In this document: positions 12,501 to 25,719 of the stretch, piece by piece
How positions within the stretch are numbered: the first letter of the stretch is position 1
Layout: every line of letters begins with the position of its first letter
Assembly: GCA_026874595.1 (NCBI GenBank)
Contig: CM049314.1
Coordinates: 51,941,812 to 52,005,811, forward strand
Source of the DNA: Sipunculus nudus
Taxonomy: Eukaryota > Annelida > Sipuncula > Golfingiida > Sipunculidae
Direction: 5' to 3'
Length of the DNA: 64,000 nucleotides
Translations under genes and position numbers: made by a program
Notes under the pieces: generated by a model
The model's database searches: none
Seen by the model: only the letters and a program-made list of their open reading frames with translations
Told to the model about the DNA's origin: nothing

Positions 12501-15500
12501 ATCACTGTGTATTTTCTAACTAACACTGTCCTCATCAGCGTGACGTACTGTAAATTTACTCACTAACACAGTCATCATCAGCATGACGGACTGTATATCT
12601 ACTTACTAACACAGTTATCATCAGCATGACGAACTGTATATCTACTTACTAACACATTTATCATCAGCATGACGGACTGTATATCTACTTACTCACACAG
12701 TAATCACTGTGTATTTACTAACTAACACTGTCCTCATCAGCGTGACGTACTGTAAATTTACTCACTAACACAGTCATCATCAGCGTGACGGACTGTATAT
12801 CTACTTACTAACACAGTTATCATCAGCATGACGAACTGTATATCTACTTACTAACACATTTTTCATCAGCATGACGGACTGTATATCTACTTACCCACAC
12901 AGTAATCACTGTGTATTTACTAACTAACACTGTCATTAACAGCGTGACGTACTGTAAATTTACTCACTAACACAGTCATCATCAGCGTGACGGACTGAAT
13001 ATTTACGTACTTGCACAGTAATCACTGTGTATTTATTTACTAACACTGTCATCATCAGCATGACGGACAGTATATCTACTTACTCACACAGTCCTCACTG
13101 TATATTTACTTACTAACACAGTCACCATCACCGTGACGGACTGTATATTTACTTACTAACACAGTCATCATCACCTTGACGGACTGTATATTTAAGTACT
13201 TGCACAGTCATCACTGTGTATTTATTTACTAACACAGTCCTCATCAGCGTGACGGACTGCTATCTACTTACACAGTCATCACTGTGTATTTACTTACTAA
13301 CACAGTCATCATCAGCGTGACAGACTGTATATCTACTTACAAAGTCATCATCAGCGTGACGGACTGTACATTTACTTACTAACAGAGTTATCATCAGCGT
13401 GACAGACTGTATATCCACTTACTAACACAGTCATCATCAGCATGACGAACTGTTTATCTACTTACTAACACATTTATCATCAGTATGACGGACTGTATAT
13501 CTACTTACTCACACAGTCCTCACTGTATCTTTACTAACTAACACAGTCACCATCACCGTGACGGACTGTATATTTACTTACTAACACAGTCATCATCACC
13601 GTGACGGACTGTATATTTACGTACTTACACAGTCATCACTGTGTATTTATTTACTAATACAGTCCTCATCAGCGTGACGGACTGCTATCTACTTACACAG
13701 TCATCACTGTGTATTTACTTACTAACACAGTCATCATCAGCGTGATAGACTGTATATCTACTTACAAAGTTATCAGCGTGACGGACTGTACATTATTTAC
13801 TAACACAGTCATCATCAGCGTGAAGGAATGTATATCTACTTATTAACACAGTCATCACTGTATATTTACTTACTAACACAGTCACCATCAGAGTGACGGA
13901 CTGTATATTTAAATACTAACACAGTCATCATCAGCGTGAAGGAATGTATATCTACTTATTAACACAGTTATCACTGTATATTTACTTACTAACACAGTCA
14001 CCATCAGCGTGACGGACTGTACATTTAATTACTAACACAGTCATCATCAGCGTGAAGGAATGTATATCTACTTAATAATACAGTCAACACTGTATATCTA
14101 CTTACTAACAAAGTCACCATCAGAGTGACTGACTGTATATTTACATACTAACACAGTCTTCACTGTGTATTTACTTACTAACACAGTCACCATCAGCGTG
14201 ACAGACTGTATATCTACTTAAAAAGTCATCATCAGCGTGACGGAATGTATATCTACTTACTCAAACAGCCATCACTGTGTATTTACTAACCAACACAGTC
14301 CTCAACAGCGTGACGTACTGTAAATTTACTCACTAACACAGTCATCATCAGCGTGACGGACTGTATATCTACTTTCTAACACAGTTATCATCAGCATGAC
14401 GAACTGTATATCTACTTACTAACACATTTATCATCAGCATGACGGACTGTATATCTACTTACTCACACAGTAATCACTGTGTATTTACTAACTAACACTG
14501 TCATCATCAGCGTGACGTACTGTAAATTTACTCACTAACACAGTCATCATCAGCGTGACGGACTGAATATTTACGTACTTGCACAGTAATCACTGTGTAT
14601 TTATTTACTAACACTGTCATCATCAGCATGACGGACAGTATATCTACTTACTCACACAGTCCTCACTGTATATTCACTTACTAACACAGTCACCATCACC
14701 GCGACAGACTGTATATTTACTTACTAACACAGTCATCATCACCTTGACGGACTGTATATTTAAGTACTTGCACAGTCATCACTGTGTATTTATTTACTAA
14801 CACAGTCCTCATCAGCGTGACGGACTGCTATCTACTTACACAGTCATCACTGTGTATTTACATACTAACACAGTCATCATCAGCGTGACAGACTGTATAT
14901 CTACTTACAAAGTCATCATCAGCGTGACGGACTGTAAATTTACTTACTAACAGAGTTATCATCAGCGTGACGGACTGTATATCTACTTACTAACACAGTC
15001 ATCATCAGCATGACGAACTGTTTATCTACTTATTAACACATTTATCATCAGCATGACGGACTGTATATCTACTTACTCACACAGTCCTCACTGTATCTTT
15101 ACTAACTAACACAGTCACCATCACCGTGACGGACTGTATATTTACTTACTAACACAGTCATCATCACCGTGACGGACTGTATATTTACGTACTTGCACAG
15201 TCATCACTGTGTATTTATTTACTAATACAGTCCTCATCAGCGTGACGGACTGCTATCTACTTACACAGTCATCACTGTGTATTTACATACTAACACAGTC
15301 ATCATCAGCGTGATAGACTGTATATCTACTTACAAAGTCATCATCAGCGTGACGGACTGTATATCTACTTACTCACACAGTCCTCACTGTATCTTTACTA
15401 ACTAACACAGTCACCATCACCGTGACGGACTGTATATTTACTTACTAACACAGTCATCATCACCGTGACGGACTGTATATTTACGTACTTGCACAGTCAT

Positions 15501-18500
15501 CACTGTGTATTTATTTACTAACACAGTCCTCATCAGCGTGACGGACTGCTATCTACTTACACAGTCATCACTGTGTATTTACTTACTAACACAGTCATCA
15601 TCAGCGTGACAGACTGTATATCTACTTACAAAGTCATCATCAGCGTGACGGACTGTATATCTACTTACTAACACAGTCATCATCAGCATGACGAACTGTT
15701 TATCTACTTATTAACACATTTATCATCAGTATGACGGACTGTATATCTACTTACTCACACAGTCCTCACTGTATCTTTACTAACTAACACAGTCACCATC
15801 ACCGTGACGGACTGTATATTTACTTACTAACACAGTCATCATCACCGTGACGGACTGTATATTTACGTACTTACACAGTCATCACTGTGTATTTATTTAC
15901 TAATACAGTCCTCATCAGCGTGACGGACTGCTATCTACTTACACAGTCATCACTGTGTATTTACTTACTAACACAGTCATCATCAGCGTGATAGACTGTA
16001 TATCTACTTACAAAGTCATCAGCGTGACGGACTGTACATTACTTACTAACACAGTCATCATCAGCGTGAAGGAATGTATATCTACTTATTAACACAGTCA
16101 TCACTGTATATTTACTTACTAACACAGTCACCATCAGAGTGACCGACTGTATATTTAAATACTAACACAGTCATCATCAGCGTGAAGGAATGTATATCTA
16201 CTTATTAACACAGTTATCACTGTATATTTACTTACTAACACAGTCACCATCAGCGTGACGGACTGTACATTTAATTACTAACACAGTCATCATCAGCGTG
16301 AAGGAATGTATATCTACTTAATAATACAGTCAACACTGTATATCTACTTACTAACACAGTCACCATCAGCGTGACAGACTGTATATCTACTTACTCAAAC
16401 AGCCATCACTGTGTATTTACTAACCAACACAGTCCTCAACAGCGTGACGGACTGTAAATTTACTTACTAACACAGTAATCATCAGCGTGACGGACAGTAT
16501 ATTTACTAACTAATACAGTCATCATCAGCGTGACGGACAGTATATCCACTTACTCACACAGTCATCACTGTATATTTACTTACTAACACAGTCACCATCA
16601 GCGTGACGGACTGTACATTTAATTACTAACACAGTCATCATCAGCGTGAAGGAATGTATACCTACTTAATAACACAGTCAACACTGTATATCTACTTACT
16701 AACAAAGTCACCATCAGAGTGACTGACTGTATATTTACATACTAACACAGTCTTCACTGTGTATTTACTTACTAACACAGTCACCATCAGCGTGACAGAC
16801 TGTATATCTACTTAAAAAGTCATCATCAGCGTGACGGAATGTATATCTACTTATTAACACAGCCATCACTGTGTATTTACTTACCAACACAGTCCTCAAC
16901 AGCGTGACGGACTGTAAATTTACTTACTAACACAGTAATCATCAGCGTGAAGGACAGTATATTTACTTACTAATACAGTCATCATCAGCTTGACGGACAG
17001 TATATCCACTTACTCACACAGTCATCACTGTATATTTACTTACTAACACAGTCCTCATCAGAGTGACGGACTGCATATCTACTTACTCACACAGTCATCA
17101 CTGTATATTTACTTACTAACACAGTTACCATCAGCGTGACAGACTGTATATCTACTTACAAAATCATCTTCAGCGTGACGGACTGTATATTTACATACTT
17201 ACACAGTCATCACTGTGTATTGATTTACTAACACAGTCATCATCAGCGTGACGGACAGTATATTTACTTACTAATACAGTCATTTTCAGCGTGACGGACA
17301 GCATATCTACTTACTAACACAGTCATCACTGTGTATTTACTTACTAATGCAGTCATCATCAGCGTGACAGACTTTATATCTACTAACAAAGTCATCATCA
17401 GCACGACGGACTGTATATTTACTTACTAATACAGTCCTCAACAGCGTGACGGACTGTAAATTTACTTAATAACACAGTCATCATCAGCGTGACGGACTGT
17501 ATATCTACCTTATAACACAGTCATCATCAGCGTGACGGACTGTATATCTACTTAGTGACACTGTCATCATCACAGTGACGGACTGTATATCAACTTATTA
17601 ACACAGTCATCAGTGTATTTCCTTACTTACACAGTCATCATCAGCGTGGCCGACTGTATAACTACTTACTAACACAGTCATCACTGTGTATTTACTTACT
17701 AAGACAGTCATCATCAGCGTGACGGACTGTATATCTTCTTACTAACACAGTCATCACTGTGTATTACTTACTGATACCGTCATCATCAGCGTGACGGACT
17801 GTATATCTACTTACTAACACAGTCATCACTGTGTATTACTTACTGATACCGTCATCATCAGCGTGACGGACTGTATATCTACTTACTAACACATTCATCA
17901 CTGTGTATTTACTTACCAACACTGTGTATTACTTACTGATACCGTCATCTTCAGCGTGACGGACTGTATATCTACTTACTAACACAGTCATCACTGTGTA
18001 TTTACTTACCAACACAGTCCTCAACAGCGTGACGGACTGTAAATTTACTTACTAACACAGTAATCATTAGCGTGACGGAGAGTATATTTACTTACTAACA
18101 CAGTCATCATCACCGTGACGGACTGTATATTTACGTACTTACACAGTCATCACTGTGTATTTATTTACTAATACAGTCCTCATCAGCGTGACGGACTGCT
18201 ATCTACTTACACAGTCATCACTGTGTATTTACTTACTAACACAGTCATCATCAGCGTGATAGACTGTATATCTACTTACAAAGTCATCAGCGTGACGGAC
18301 TGTACATTACTTACTAACACAGTCATCATCAGCGTGAAGGAATGTATATCTACTTATTAACACAGTCATCACTGTATATTTACTTACTAACACAGTCACC
18401 ATCAGAGTGACGGACTGTATATTTAAATACTAACACAGTCATCATCAGCGTGAAGGAATGTATATCTACTTAATAACACAGTCAACACTGTATATTTACT

Positions 18501-21500
18501 TACTAACACAGTCACCATCAGAGTGACGGACTGTATATTTAAATACTAACACAGTCATCATCAGCGTGAAGGAATGTATATCTACTTATTAACACAGTTA
18601 TCACTGTATATTTACTTACTAACACAGTCACCATCAGCGTGACGGACTGTACATTTAATTACTAACACAGTCATCATCAGCGTGAAGGAATGTATATCTA
18701 CTTAATAATACAGTCAACACTGTATATCTACTTACTAACAAAGTCACCATCAGAGTGACTGACTGTATATTTACATACTAACACAGTCTTCACTGTGTAT
18801 TTACTTACTAACACAGTCACCATCAGCGTGACAGACTGTATATCTACTTAAAAAGTCATCATCAGCGTGACGGAATGTATATCTACTTACTCAAACAGCC
18901 ATCACTGTGTATTTACTAACCAACACAGTCCTCAACAGCGTGAAGGACTGTAAATTTACTTACTAACACAGTAATCATCAGCGTGACGGACAGTATATTT
19001 ACTAACTAATACAGTCATCATCAGCGTGACGGACAGTATATCCACTTACTCACACAGTCATCACTGTATATTTACTTACTAACACAGTCACCATCAGCGT
19101 GACGGACTGTACATTTAATTACTAACACAGTCATCATCAGCGTGAAGGAATGTATACCTACTTAATAACACAGTCAACACTGTATATCTACTTACTAACA
19201 AAGTAACCATCAGAGTGACTGACTGTATATTTACATACTAACACAGTCTTCACTGTGTATTTACTTACTAACACAGTCACCATCAGCGTGACAGACTGTA
19301 TATCTACTTAAAAAGTCATCATCAGCGTGACGGAATGTATATCTAATTATTAACACAGCCATCACTGTGTATTTACTTACCAACACAGTCCTCAACAGCG
19401 TGACGGACTGTAAATTTACTTACTAACACAGTAATCATCAGCGTCAAGGACAGTATATTTACTTACTAATACAGTCATCATCAGCTTGACGGACAGTATA
19501 TCCACTTACTCACACAGTCATCACTGTATATTTACTTACTAACACAGTCCTCATCAGAGTGACGGACTGCATATCTACTTACTCACACAGTCATCACTGT
19601 ATATTTACTTACTAACACAGTTACCATCAGCGTGACAGACTGTATATCTACTTACTAACACAGTCATTATCAGCGTGACGGACTGTATATCTACTTACTA
19701 ACACAGTCCTCACTTTGTATTTACTTACTAACACAGTCATCACTGTGTATTTACTAACTAATACAGTCAATACGGTGTACTTACTTACTAACACAGTCAT
19801 CATAAGCCTTACAGATTGTATATATACTCACACAGTCATCATCAGCTTGCAGACTGTATATATAATTACACAGTCATCATCAGCGTGGCCGACTGTATAA
19901 CTACTTACTAACACAGACATCACTGTGTATTTACTTACTAAGACAGTCATCCTCAGCGTGTGACGGACTATATATCTACTTACTGACACAGTCATCACTG
20001 TGTATTAACTTACTTACACAGTCATCATCAGCGTTACCGACTGTATAACTACTTACTTACTCAGTCATCACTATGTATTTACTAACTAACAGTCATCACT
20101 GTGTATTTACTTACTAACACAGTCATCATCAGCGTGACGGACTTAATATCTAATTACTAACATAGTCATCACTGTGTATTTACTTACTAACACAGTCATC
20201 ATCAGCGTGACGGACTGTATAACCACTTACTTACACAGTCATCACTGTGTATTTACTTACTAACACTGTCATCATCAGCGTGACGTACAGTATATCTTCT
20301 TATTAACACAGTCATCATCAGCGTGACCGACTGTATAACTACTTACTTACACAGTCAACACTGTATATCTACTTACAAAATCATCTTCAGCGTGACGGAC
20401 TGTATATTTACATACTTACACAGTCATCACTGTGTATTGATTTACTAACACAGTCATCATCAGCGTGACGGACAGTATATTTACTTACTAATACAGTCAT
20501 TTTCAGCGTGACGGACAGCATATCTACTTACTAACACAGTCATCACTGTGTATTTACTTACTAATGCAGTCATCATCAGCGTGACAGACTTTATATCTAC
20601 TTACAAAGTCATCATCAGCACGACGGACTGTATATTTACTTACTAATACAGTCCTCAACAGCGTGACGGACTGTAAATTTACTTAATAACACAGTCATCA
20701 TCAGCGTGACGGACTGTATATCTACCTTATAACACAGTCATCATCAGCGTGACGGACTGTATATCTACTTAGTAACACTGTCATCATCACAGTGACGGAC
20801 TGTATATCAACTTATTAACACAGTCATCAGTGTATTTCCTTACTTACACAGTCATCATCAGCGTGGCCGACTGTATAACTACTTACTAACACAGTCATCA
20901 CTGTGTATTTACTTACTAAGACAGTCATCATCAGCGTGACGGACTGTATATCTACTTACTAACACAGTCATCACTGTGTATTACTTACTGATACCGTCAT
21001 CATCAGCGTGACGGACTGTATATCTACTTACTAACACAATCATCACTGTGTATTACTTACTGATACCGTCATCATCAGCGTGACGGACTGTATATCTACT
21101 TACTAACACAGTCATCACTGTGTATTTACTTACCAACACTGTGTATTACTTACTGATACCGTCATCATCAGCGTGACGGACTGTATATCTACTTACTAAC
21201 ACAGTCATCACTGTGTATTTACTTACCAACACAGTCCTCAACAGCGTGACGGACTGTAAATTTACTTACTAACACAGTAATCATTAGCGTGACGGAGAGT
21301 ATATTTACTTACTAATACAGTCATCCTCAGCGTGACGGACAGTATATCTACTTACTAACACTGTCATCATCAGCGTGAAGGACTGTATATCTACTTATTC
21401 ACACAGTCATCATCAGCTTGGCGGACTGAATATCTACTTACTTACACAGTCATCACTGTGTATTTACTTACTAACACAGTCATTATCAGCGTGACGGACT

Positions 21501-22926
21501 GTATATCTACTTACTAACACAGTCCTCACTTTGTATTTACTTACTAACACAGTCATCACTGTGTATTTACTAACTAATACAGTCAATACGGTGTACTTAC
21601 TTACTAACACAGTCATCATAAGCCTTACAGATTGTATATATACTCACACAGTCATCATCAGCTTGCAGACTGTATATATAATTACACAGTCATCATCAGC
21701 GTGGCCGACTGTATAACTACTTACTAACACAGACATCACTGTGTATTTACTTACTAAGACAGTCATCCTCAGCGTGTGACGGACTATATATCTACTTACT
21801 GACACAGTCATCACTGTGTATTTACTTACTTACACAGTCATCATCAGCGTTACCGACTGTATAACTACTTACTAACTAACAGTCATCACTGTGTATTTAC
21901 TTACTAACACAGTCATCATCAGCGTGACGGACTTAATATCTAATTACTAACATAGTCATCACTGTGTATTTACTTACTAACACAGTCATCATCAGCGTGA
22001 CGGACTGTATAACCACTTACTTACACAGTCATCACTGTGTATTTACTTACTAACACTGTCATCATCAGCGTGACGTACAGTATATCTACTTATTAACACA
22101 GTCATCATCAGCGTGACCGACTGTATAACTACTTACTTACACAGTCATCACTATGTATTTACTAACTAACAGTCATCACTGTGCATTTACTTACTAACAC
22201 AGTCATCATCAGCGTGACGGACTATATATCTACTTACACTGTCATCATCAGCGTGACGGACTTTATATCTACTTATTCACACAGTCATCATCAGCTTGAC
22301 GGACTGCTATCTACTTACTAACATAGTCATCACTGTGTATTTACTTACTAACACAGTCATCATCAGATAGACGGACTGTATATCTACTTACCAACACGGC
22401 CATCACTGTGTATTTACTTACTAACGGTCATCACTGTGTATTTTCTTACTAACACTGTCATCATCAGCGTGACTGACTGTATATCTACTTACTAACACAG
22501 TCTTCACTTTGTATTTTCTTACTAACACAGTCATCACTGTGTATTTACTAACTAATACAGTCATCACGGTGTATTTACTTACAAACACAGTCATCATAAG
22601 CCTTACAGACTGTATATATACTGACACAGTCATCATCAGCGTGACTGACTGTATATCTACTTACCAACACAGTCATCACTGTGTATTTACTTACTAATCC
22701 AGTCGTCACTGTGTATTTACTAACTAATACAGTCATCACGGTGTATTTACTTACTTACACAGTCATCATAAGCCTGACAGACTGTATATATCCTGACACA
22801 GTCATCATCAGCGTGACTGACTGTATATCTACTTACCAACACAGTCATCACTGTGTATTTACTTACTAATCCAGTCATCACTGTATATCTACTTACTAAC
22901 ACAGTCATCACTGTGTATTTACTTAC
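9522..22926 (-). other. predicted 13.4-kb intron occupied by a satellite array
   Basis: The intron is bounded by GTAAGTAAAT at its 5' end (22926 downward) and CGTTTCTTATAG at its 3' end (to 9522) on the minus strand. The flanking exons encode consecutive modules of the same cysteine-rich family and their phases match. All but about 120 bp of the intron is tandem repeat. Confidence 0.65.
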
Positions 22927-22952
22927 TAACACAGTCATCATCAGCGTGACGG
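9640..22952 (-). repeat. 43-bp / 30-bp satellite derived from an exon-intron junction
   Basis: Over 300 units. The main unit is 43 bp (for example CGGACTG at 9781 and 9824). A shorter type of about 30 bp lacks the AGCGTGACGG part. On the minus strand the 43-bp unit contains the last 26 nt of the exon at 22927-23014 (starting CCGTCACGC and ending GTGTTA), then GTAAGTA. The last unit of the array is the exon end itself. Many units also contain CACAGT-CATC-ACTGTG, a 6-bp stem with a 4-base loop. Large blocks repeat: spacings of 679 bp (9781 and 10460), 2268 bp (15841 and 18109), 3217 bp (17164 and 20381) and 1816 bp (19715 and 21531). Open frames reading YLLTNTV repeats are by-products. Confidence 0.92.
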
Positions 22953-23014
22953 TTGCCGTCGTCACATTGCTCTCCCAGGTCGTCGTCTATGATGCCGTCG
23001 CCACACGTGCTCAC
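22927..23014 (-). CDS. upstream exon of a cysteine-rich repeat gene
   Basis: This is a predicted 88-nt internal exon on the minus strand. The acceptor is TTTTATTCATTGTAG (AG at 23016-23015) and the donor is TTA|GTAAGTAAA, a perfect GTAAGT. It encodes 29 codons plus one base: VSTCGDGIIDDD, then LGEQCDDGN, then RHADDDCV. The CGDG...GEQCDDGN...DDDC spacing is the hallmark of DUF4215 / Myxococcus-type cysteine-rich repeats, usually in secreted or cell-surface proteins (family knowledge). Introns argue against bacterial contamination. The next exon, by phase and motif order, is 9419-9521. No earlier exon was recognised between 23015 and the end of the window, so the start of the gene is outside it or in exons too small to see. 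Its 3' 26 nt are the template sequence of the adjoining satellite. Confidence 0.7.
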
Positions 23015-23040
23015 CTACAATGAATAAAACATAACTAGAC

Positions 23041-23270
23041 ATCGCTGTGGAATTTTTAATCTAACCTTTTTTAACCCAATTTTATTTTTATAATTACATA
23101 AAAGCAAACCTTACTATATTTGAAGGGATTACGTGGGTGTTACATCAATATCATTATATCAGGCTGTTTGGAGTACATCTGATAAAGCTATGTTTGCCCA
23201 AGGGTCTATTTTTCACTTCCTGGGCATGATGGTGGATGGTTAAAAAATAAAATACAAATACCAGACATGC
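23041..23270. other. no gene recognised
   Basis: AT-rich single-copy sequence adjoining the exon's acceptor side, presumably intron. Confidence 0.4.
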
Positions 23271-23274
23271 TAAA

Positions 23275-23810
23275 ACTTTCGTAAAGACGCTATTTTTAAA
23301 ATAATTTGACTGATTATATACTCATGATATTCCCTTTCCATTAAGGAATTGTTTATTTTGACATGAAAGCAAAATCATTAATATTTTATGACATATCTTG
23401 GAAAAAGCAGAAAAGATAACGGCAGCCTGCGGAAAGTAGGTCAACACAGGTGGTGCCACCTGCGGGTCAAAATCAAACAGAAGTCACATGATCAATATCC
23501 TTACGAAATATGGTGCTGAAGGCTGCAGCAGTTCCTAAGATATTTCGCAACAGACATTATATCATGCATGCAAACACAACGAATTTTAACATTTTGCGAT
23601 CAACAAAATTTGATCTTCCGTAAAGACTCCATCTTTGAAATAATTTGACTGAATTTATACTCATTTTATTTCCCTTCCTTTAAGGAATTGTGTACTTTGA
23701 CATGAAAGGCAAAATATTAATACTTAATGACATGTCTTTGAAAAAGTAGATAAGGCTATGACAACCTGCAGAAAGTAGGTCAACACAGGTCGCGCCACAT
23801 GTAGCCGAAT
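23275..23810 (+). repeat. two diverged tandem copies of a 339-bp segment
   Basis: GTAAAGAC...AAATAATTTGACTGA...GAAAGTAGGTCAACACAGG occurs from 23281 and again from 23620, about 85% alike by eye over some 190 bp in each copy. No coding potential was recognised. Confidence 0.75.
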
Positions 23811-23889
23811 GTTGTACCACTGGACTGCCCAGGCCCCAAAAACTACATCCACCTGACAGAATATAGGATAACCTCCTAAAAGAAGCTTA

Positions 23890-24000
23890 AAAATAGGTGT
23901 AACCCCAACCGGAGGTAAAACAAAACACAACCTACATCTAAATAGAGTAGTCATCTCCTCATTCTGAAAAAAAAAAATAGGTCGTGGTTTCAGAAAATTG
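23890..24000 (-). repeat. small hairpin repeat (copy in minus orientation)
   Basis: On the minus strand this reads ACCACGACCTATTTTTT, a spacer, TAGGTTGTGTTTTG and then GGTTGGGGTT. The two ends of the segment are inversely related (CACGACCTATTTTTT versus CACAACCTA). A homologous copy in the opposite orientation lies at 56105-56215. Confidence 0.65.
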
Positions 24001-24895
24001 TTCTTTGGTATATTGATTGACCCGTTCCCATGGCAACCTATCAACTTTTAGGCAATGTAATTATTTTCACTTTTTTTGTAATTTCTTGATTGATTTTAAC
24101 GATAGAAACTTGCAATTTTCACCAAAATGTAGCATTTCGTTTACAGATTTGAAAAACACAACATTATTATTTAAAATATGATATCTGGATATTGATTATG
24201 ATGATTATATGCTAATTTTTATTTAAATATTGGCTATATATGCAATTATATTTTCTGTAGTTTTGCACATGTATAAAAAGGAACTACAAAAGGTGATCAA
24301 CGAAAAGACCAGTTGCTGGGGATAAATTAATATCAACTATGCCAGGGTTAATTGAGTAAATTGTTATAAAACAGCAAGAAATAGGCTAAGTCTGTGGGAA
24401 AAGAAATATTACGAGTAAAAACAACAGTCTTAGTATAAATTGGCGTAATTTGTTTATAACTTTGAAGTTATAAGTTTTTCACCACAACAGGGTTTGCTTA
24501 ATAAAATGTTTATATACTATTTGCTTCATTTGTTTAATATAAATCGGAGATGTTCAATCTTATTTACTATGTAAATAAAGTGTACTGAAAATGTGAGTTC
24601 AATGTTTTTAAACATTAAATTCCTTCATTCATCTGAACAAAGTTGATCTATTTACAATCTTTAATCTACTTTCAGCTACATTTGATAATTTGGACCATAA
24701 AGATTTTGAAAATTGTTTTCTTTTTTAAATATACATAATATAATATACTACATTATTTATTAAATAACTATATAATAGAAAACACTTCTCATTATTAACA
24801 ATTAAAAAAATATATCATGTATGCATGTTACATTAAAATGTTACAGGTGCGTATATGATATCATAATTATTTTTTATGATTGTCAATATATAGTG
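24001..24895. other. AT-rich sequence, no gene recognised
   Basis: No frame over 60 codons with any recognisable motif, and no convincing splice pair. Confidence 0.5.
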
Positions 24896-24908
24896 TTATA
24901 TATATATA

Positions 24909-24984
<76 letters not shown>
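24896..24984. repeat. (TA)n microsatellite, about 85 bp
   Basis: A nearly pure TA run with one TTTA interruption. Confidence 0.95.
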
Positions 24985-24987
<3 letters not shown>

Positions 24988-25080
24988 ATCGAATCAATCA
25001 TTAAACAAATTATAACCCATAGAAAAATGCAGAGATAAAGCTCACATATTCCAAAACCGAGTGACCCCTGCCCCGGGTTA

Positions 25081-25479
25081 AGCTGTGTTTCCATTCATCC
25101 GTAAATCTCTCATACGTCTCGTACGCAAACAATCGGATCCCTCTTTATAAGATGAACTGTTTCCATATGTCCGTTTTAACGTGCTCCGCATGCGTATCCG
25201 CAAAACGGACAGCATCGAAACGGATCGGTGAGCGATTCATCCGTTTTACGGATAGCAAAAATGCCTACATTTCCCAACAGTGCCCCGGCGCCGGGTGTGA
25301 TGAGACATACTGACCTTCTTCCTGCCTGTCGTCCTTTCAGTTTCAAAAGAGGCACGTTAAAGGGTATCCGCAAGAAAAACGTACGTACTTATGGAAACAT
25401 TTTTTTGCGGACTGCGCACTATAGAACGTACGTACGTCTTTTGTGGATACGTTTTTTGCGGATACATGGAAACATAGCT
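25081..25479. mobile_element. 399-bp Harbinger-like MITE
   Basis: The terminal inverted repeats are AGCTGTGTTTCCATTCATCC at the left and the inverse of AGCTATGTTTCCATGTATCC at the right, 17 of 20 identical. Both ends are flanked by TTA (25078-25080 and 25480-25482), the 3-bp TWA duplication typical of PIF/Harbinger elements. Subterminal sequence is rich in ATCCG and ACGTACG words in both orientations. Frames inside, such as 25228-25554, have no support as genes. Confidence 0.75.
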
Positions 25480-25546
25480 TTAGTGACTCATTGTAACAGA
25501 TACACATGCATGAGGTTGTTTTATATGCATGAGGTCATATTACAAC

Positions 25547-25712
25547 AATTTTGACCGATTAATCATCCGTAGTGATAACACAGATGTGCTGGTACTGCTG
25601 CTGTAAAAGCATGCTTGGCAAAAGTGTGTACATGCAGGCAGGGCATACAACATCCGGAAGAGACAGACGGCGCTTCATCACTGTCAGTGACATTAAGCTA
25701 CAGTCTCACTGA
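25547..25712 (+). pseudogene. left piece of a broken transposon-type ORF
   Basis: Reading from 25547 gives NFDRLII then RSDNTDVLVLLL, then a stop. One base later the frame continues as KSMLGKSVY, MQAGHTTSGRDRRRF, ITVSDIKLQ, ending at a TGA at 25710-25712. From memory of the family, R.SDTDVLVLL...ITVSDI lies directly N-terminal to an L..VHALTGCD block in a multi-copy family of uncharacterised invertebrate proteins that end in a cysteine-rich CXC-like region. That second block is found at 54888 in the same orientation. This piece has at least one frameshift and stop, so it is not functional. Whether the family is a transposon protein or a host gene spread by transposons is not known to me. Confidence 0.6.
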
Positions 25713-25719
25713 AGCAGGC

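Noticed and set aside
19715-21716. Identical 61-codon frames at 19715 and 21531 (YLLTNTV repeats)
   Set aside because: They are copies of one 1816-bp-spaced satellite block, not paralogous genes.
22927-23014. Bacterial (Myxococcus-like) contamination as the source of the CDDGN module
   Set aside because: The module is bounded by good eukaryotic splice sites, is phase-matched to a second module 13.4 kb away, and sits in AT-rich animal-type sequence.
23724-24044. 106-codon minus-strand frame
   Set aside because: It crosses from the 339-bp repeat into the small hairpin repeat. No motif.
25228-25554. 108-codon plus-strand frame and 65-codon minus-strand frame
   Set aside because: They lie within the Harbinger-like MITE and cross its right end. 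No motif.
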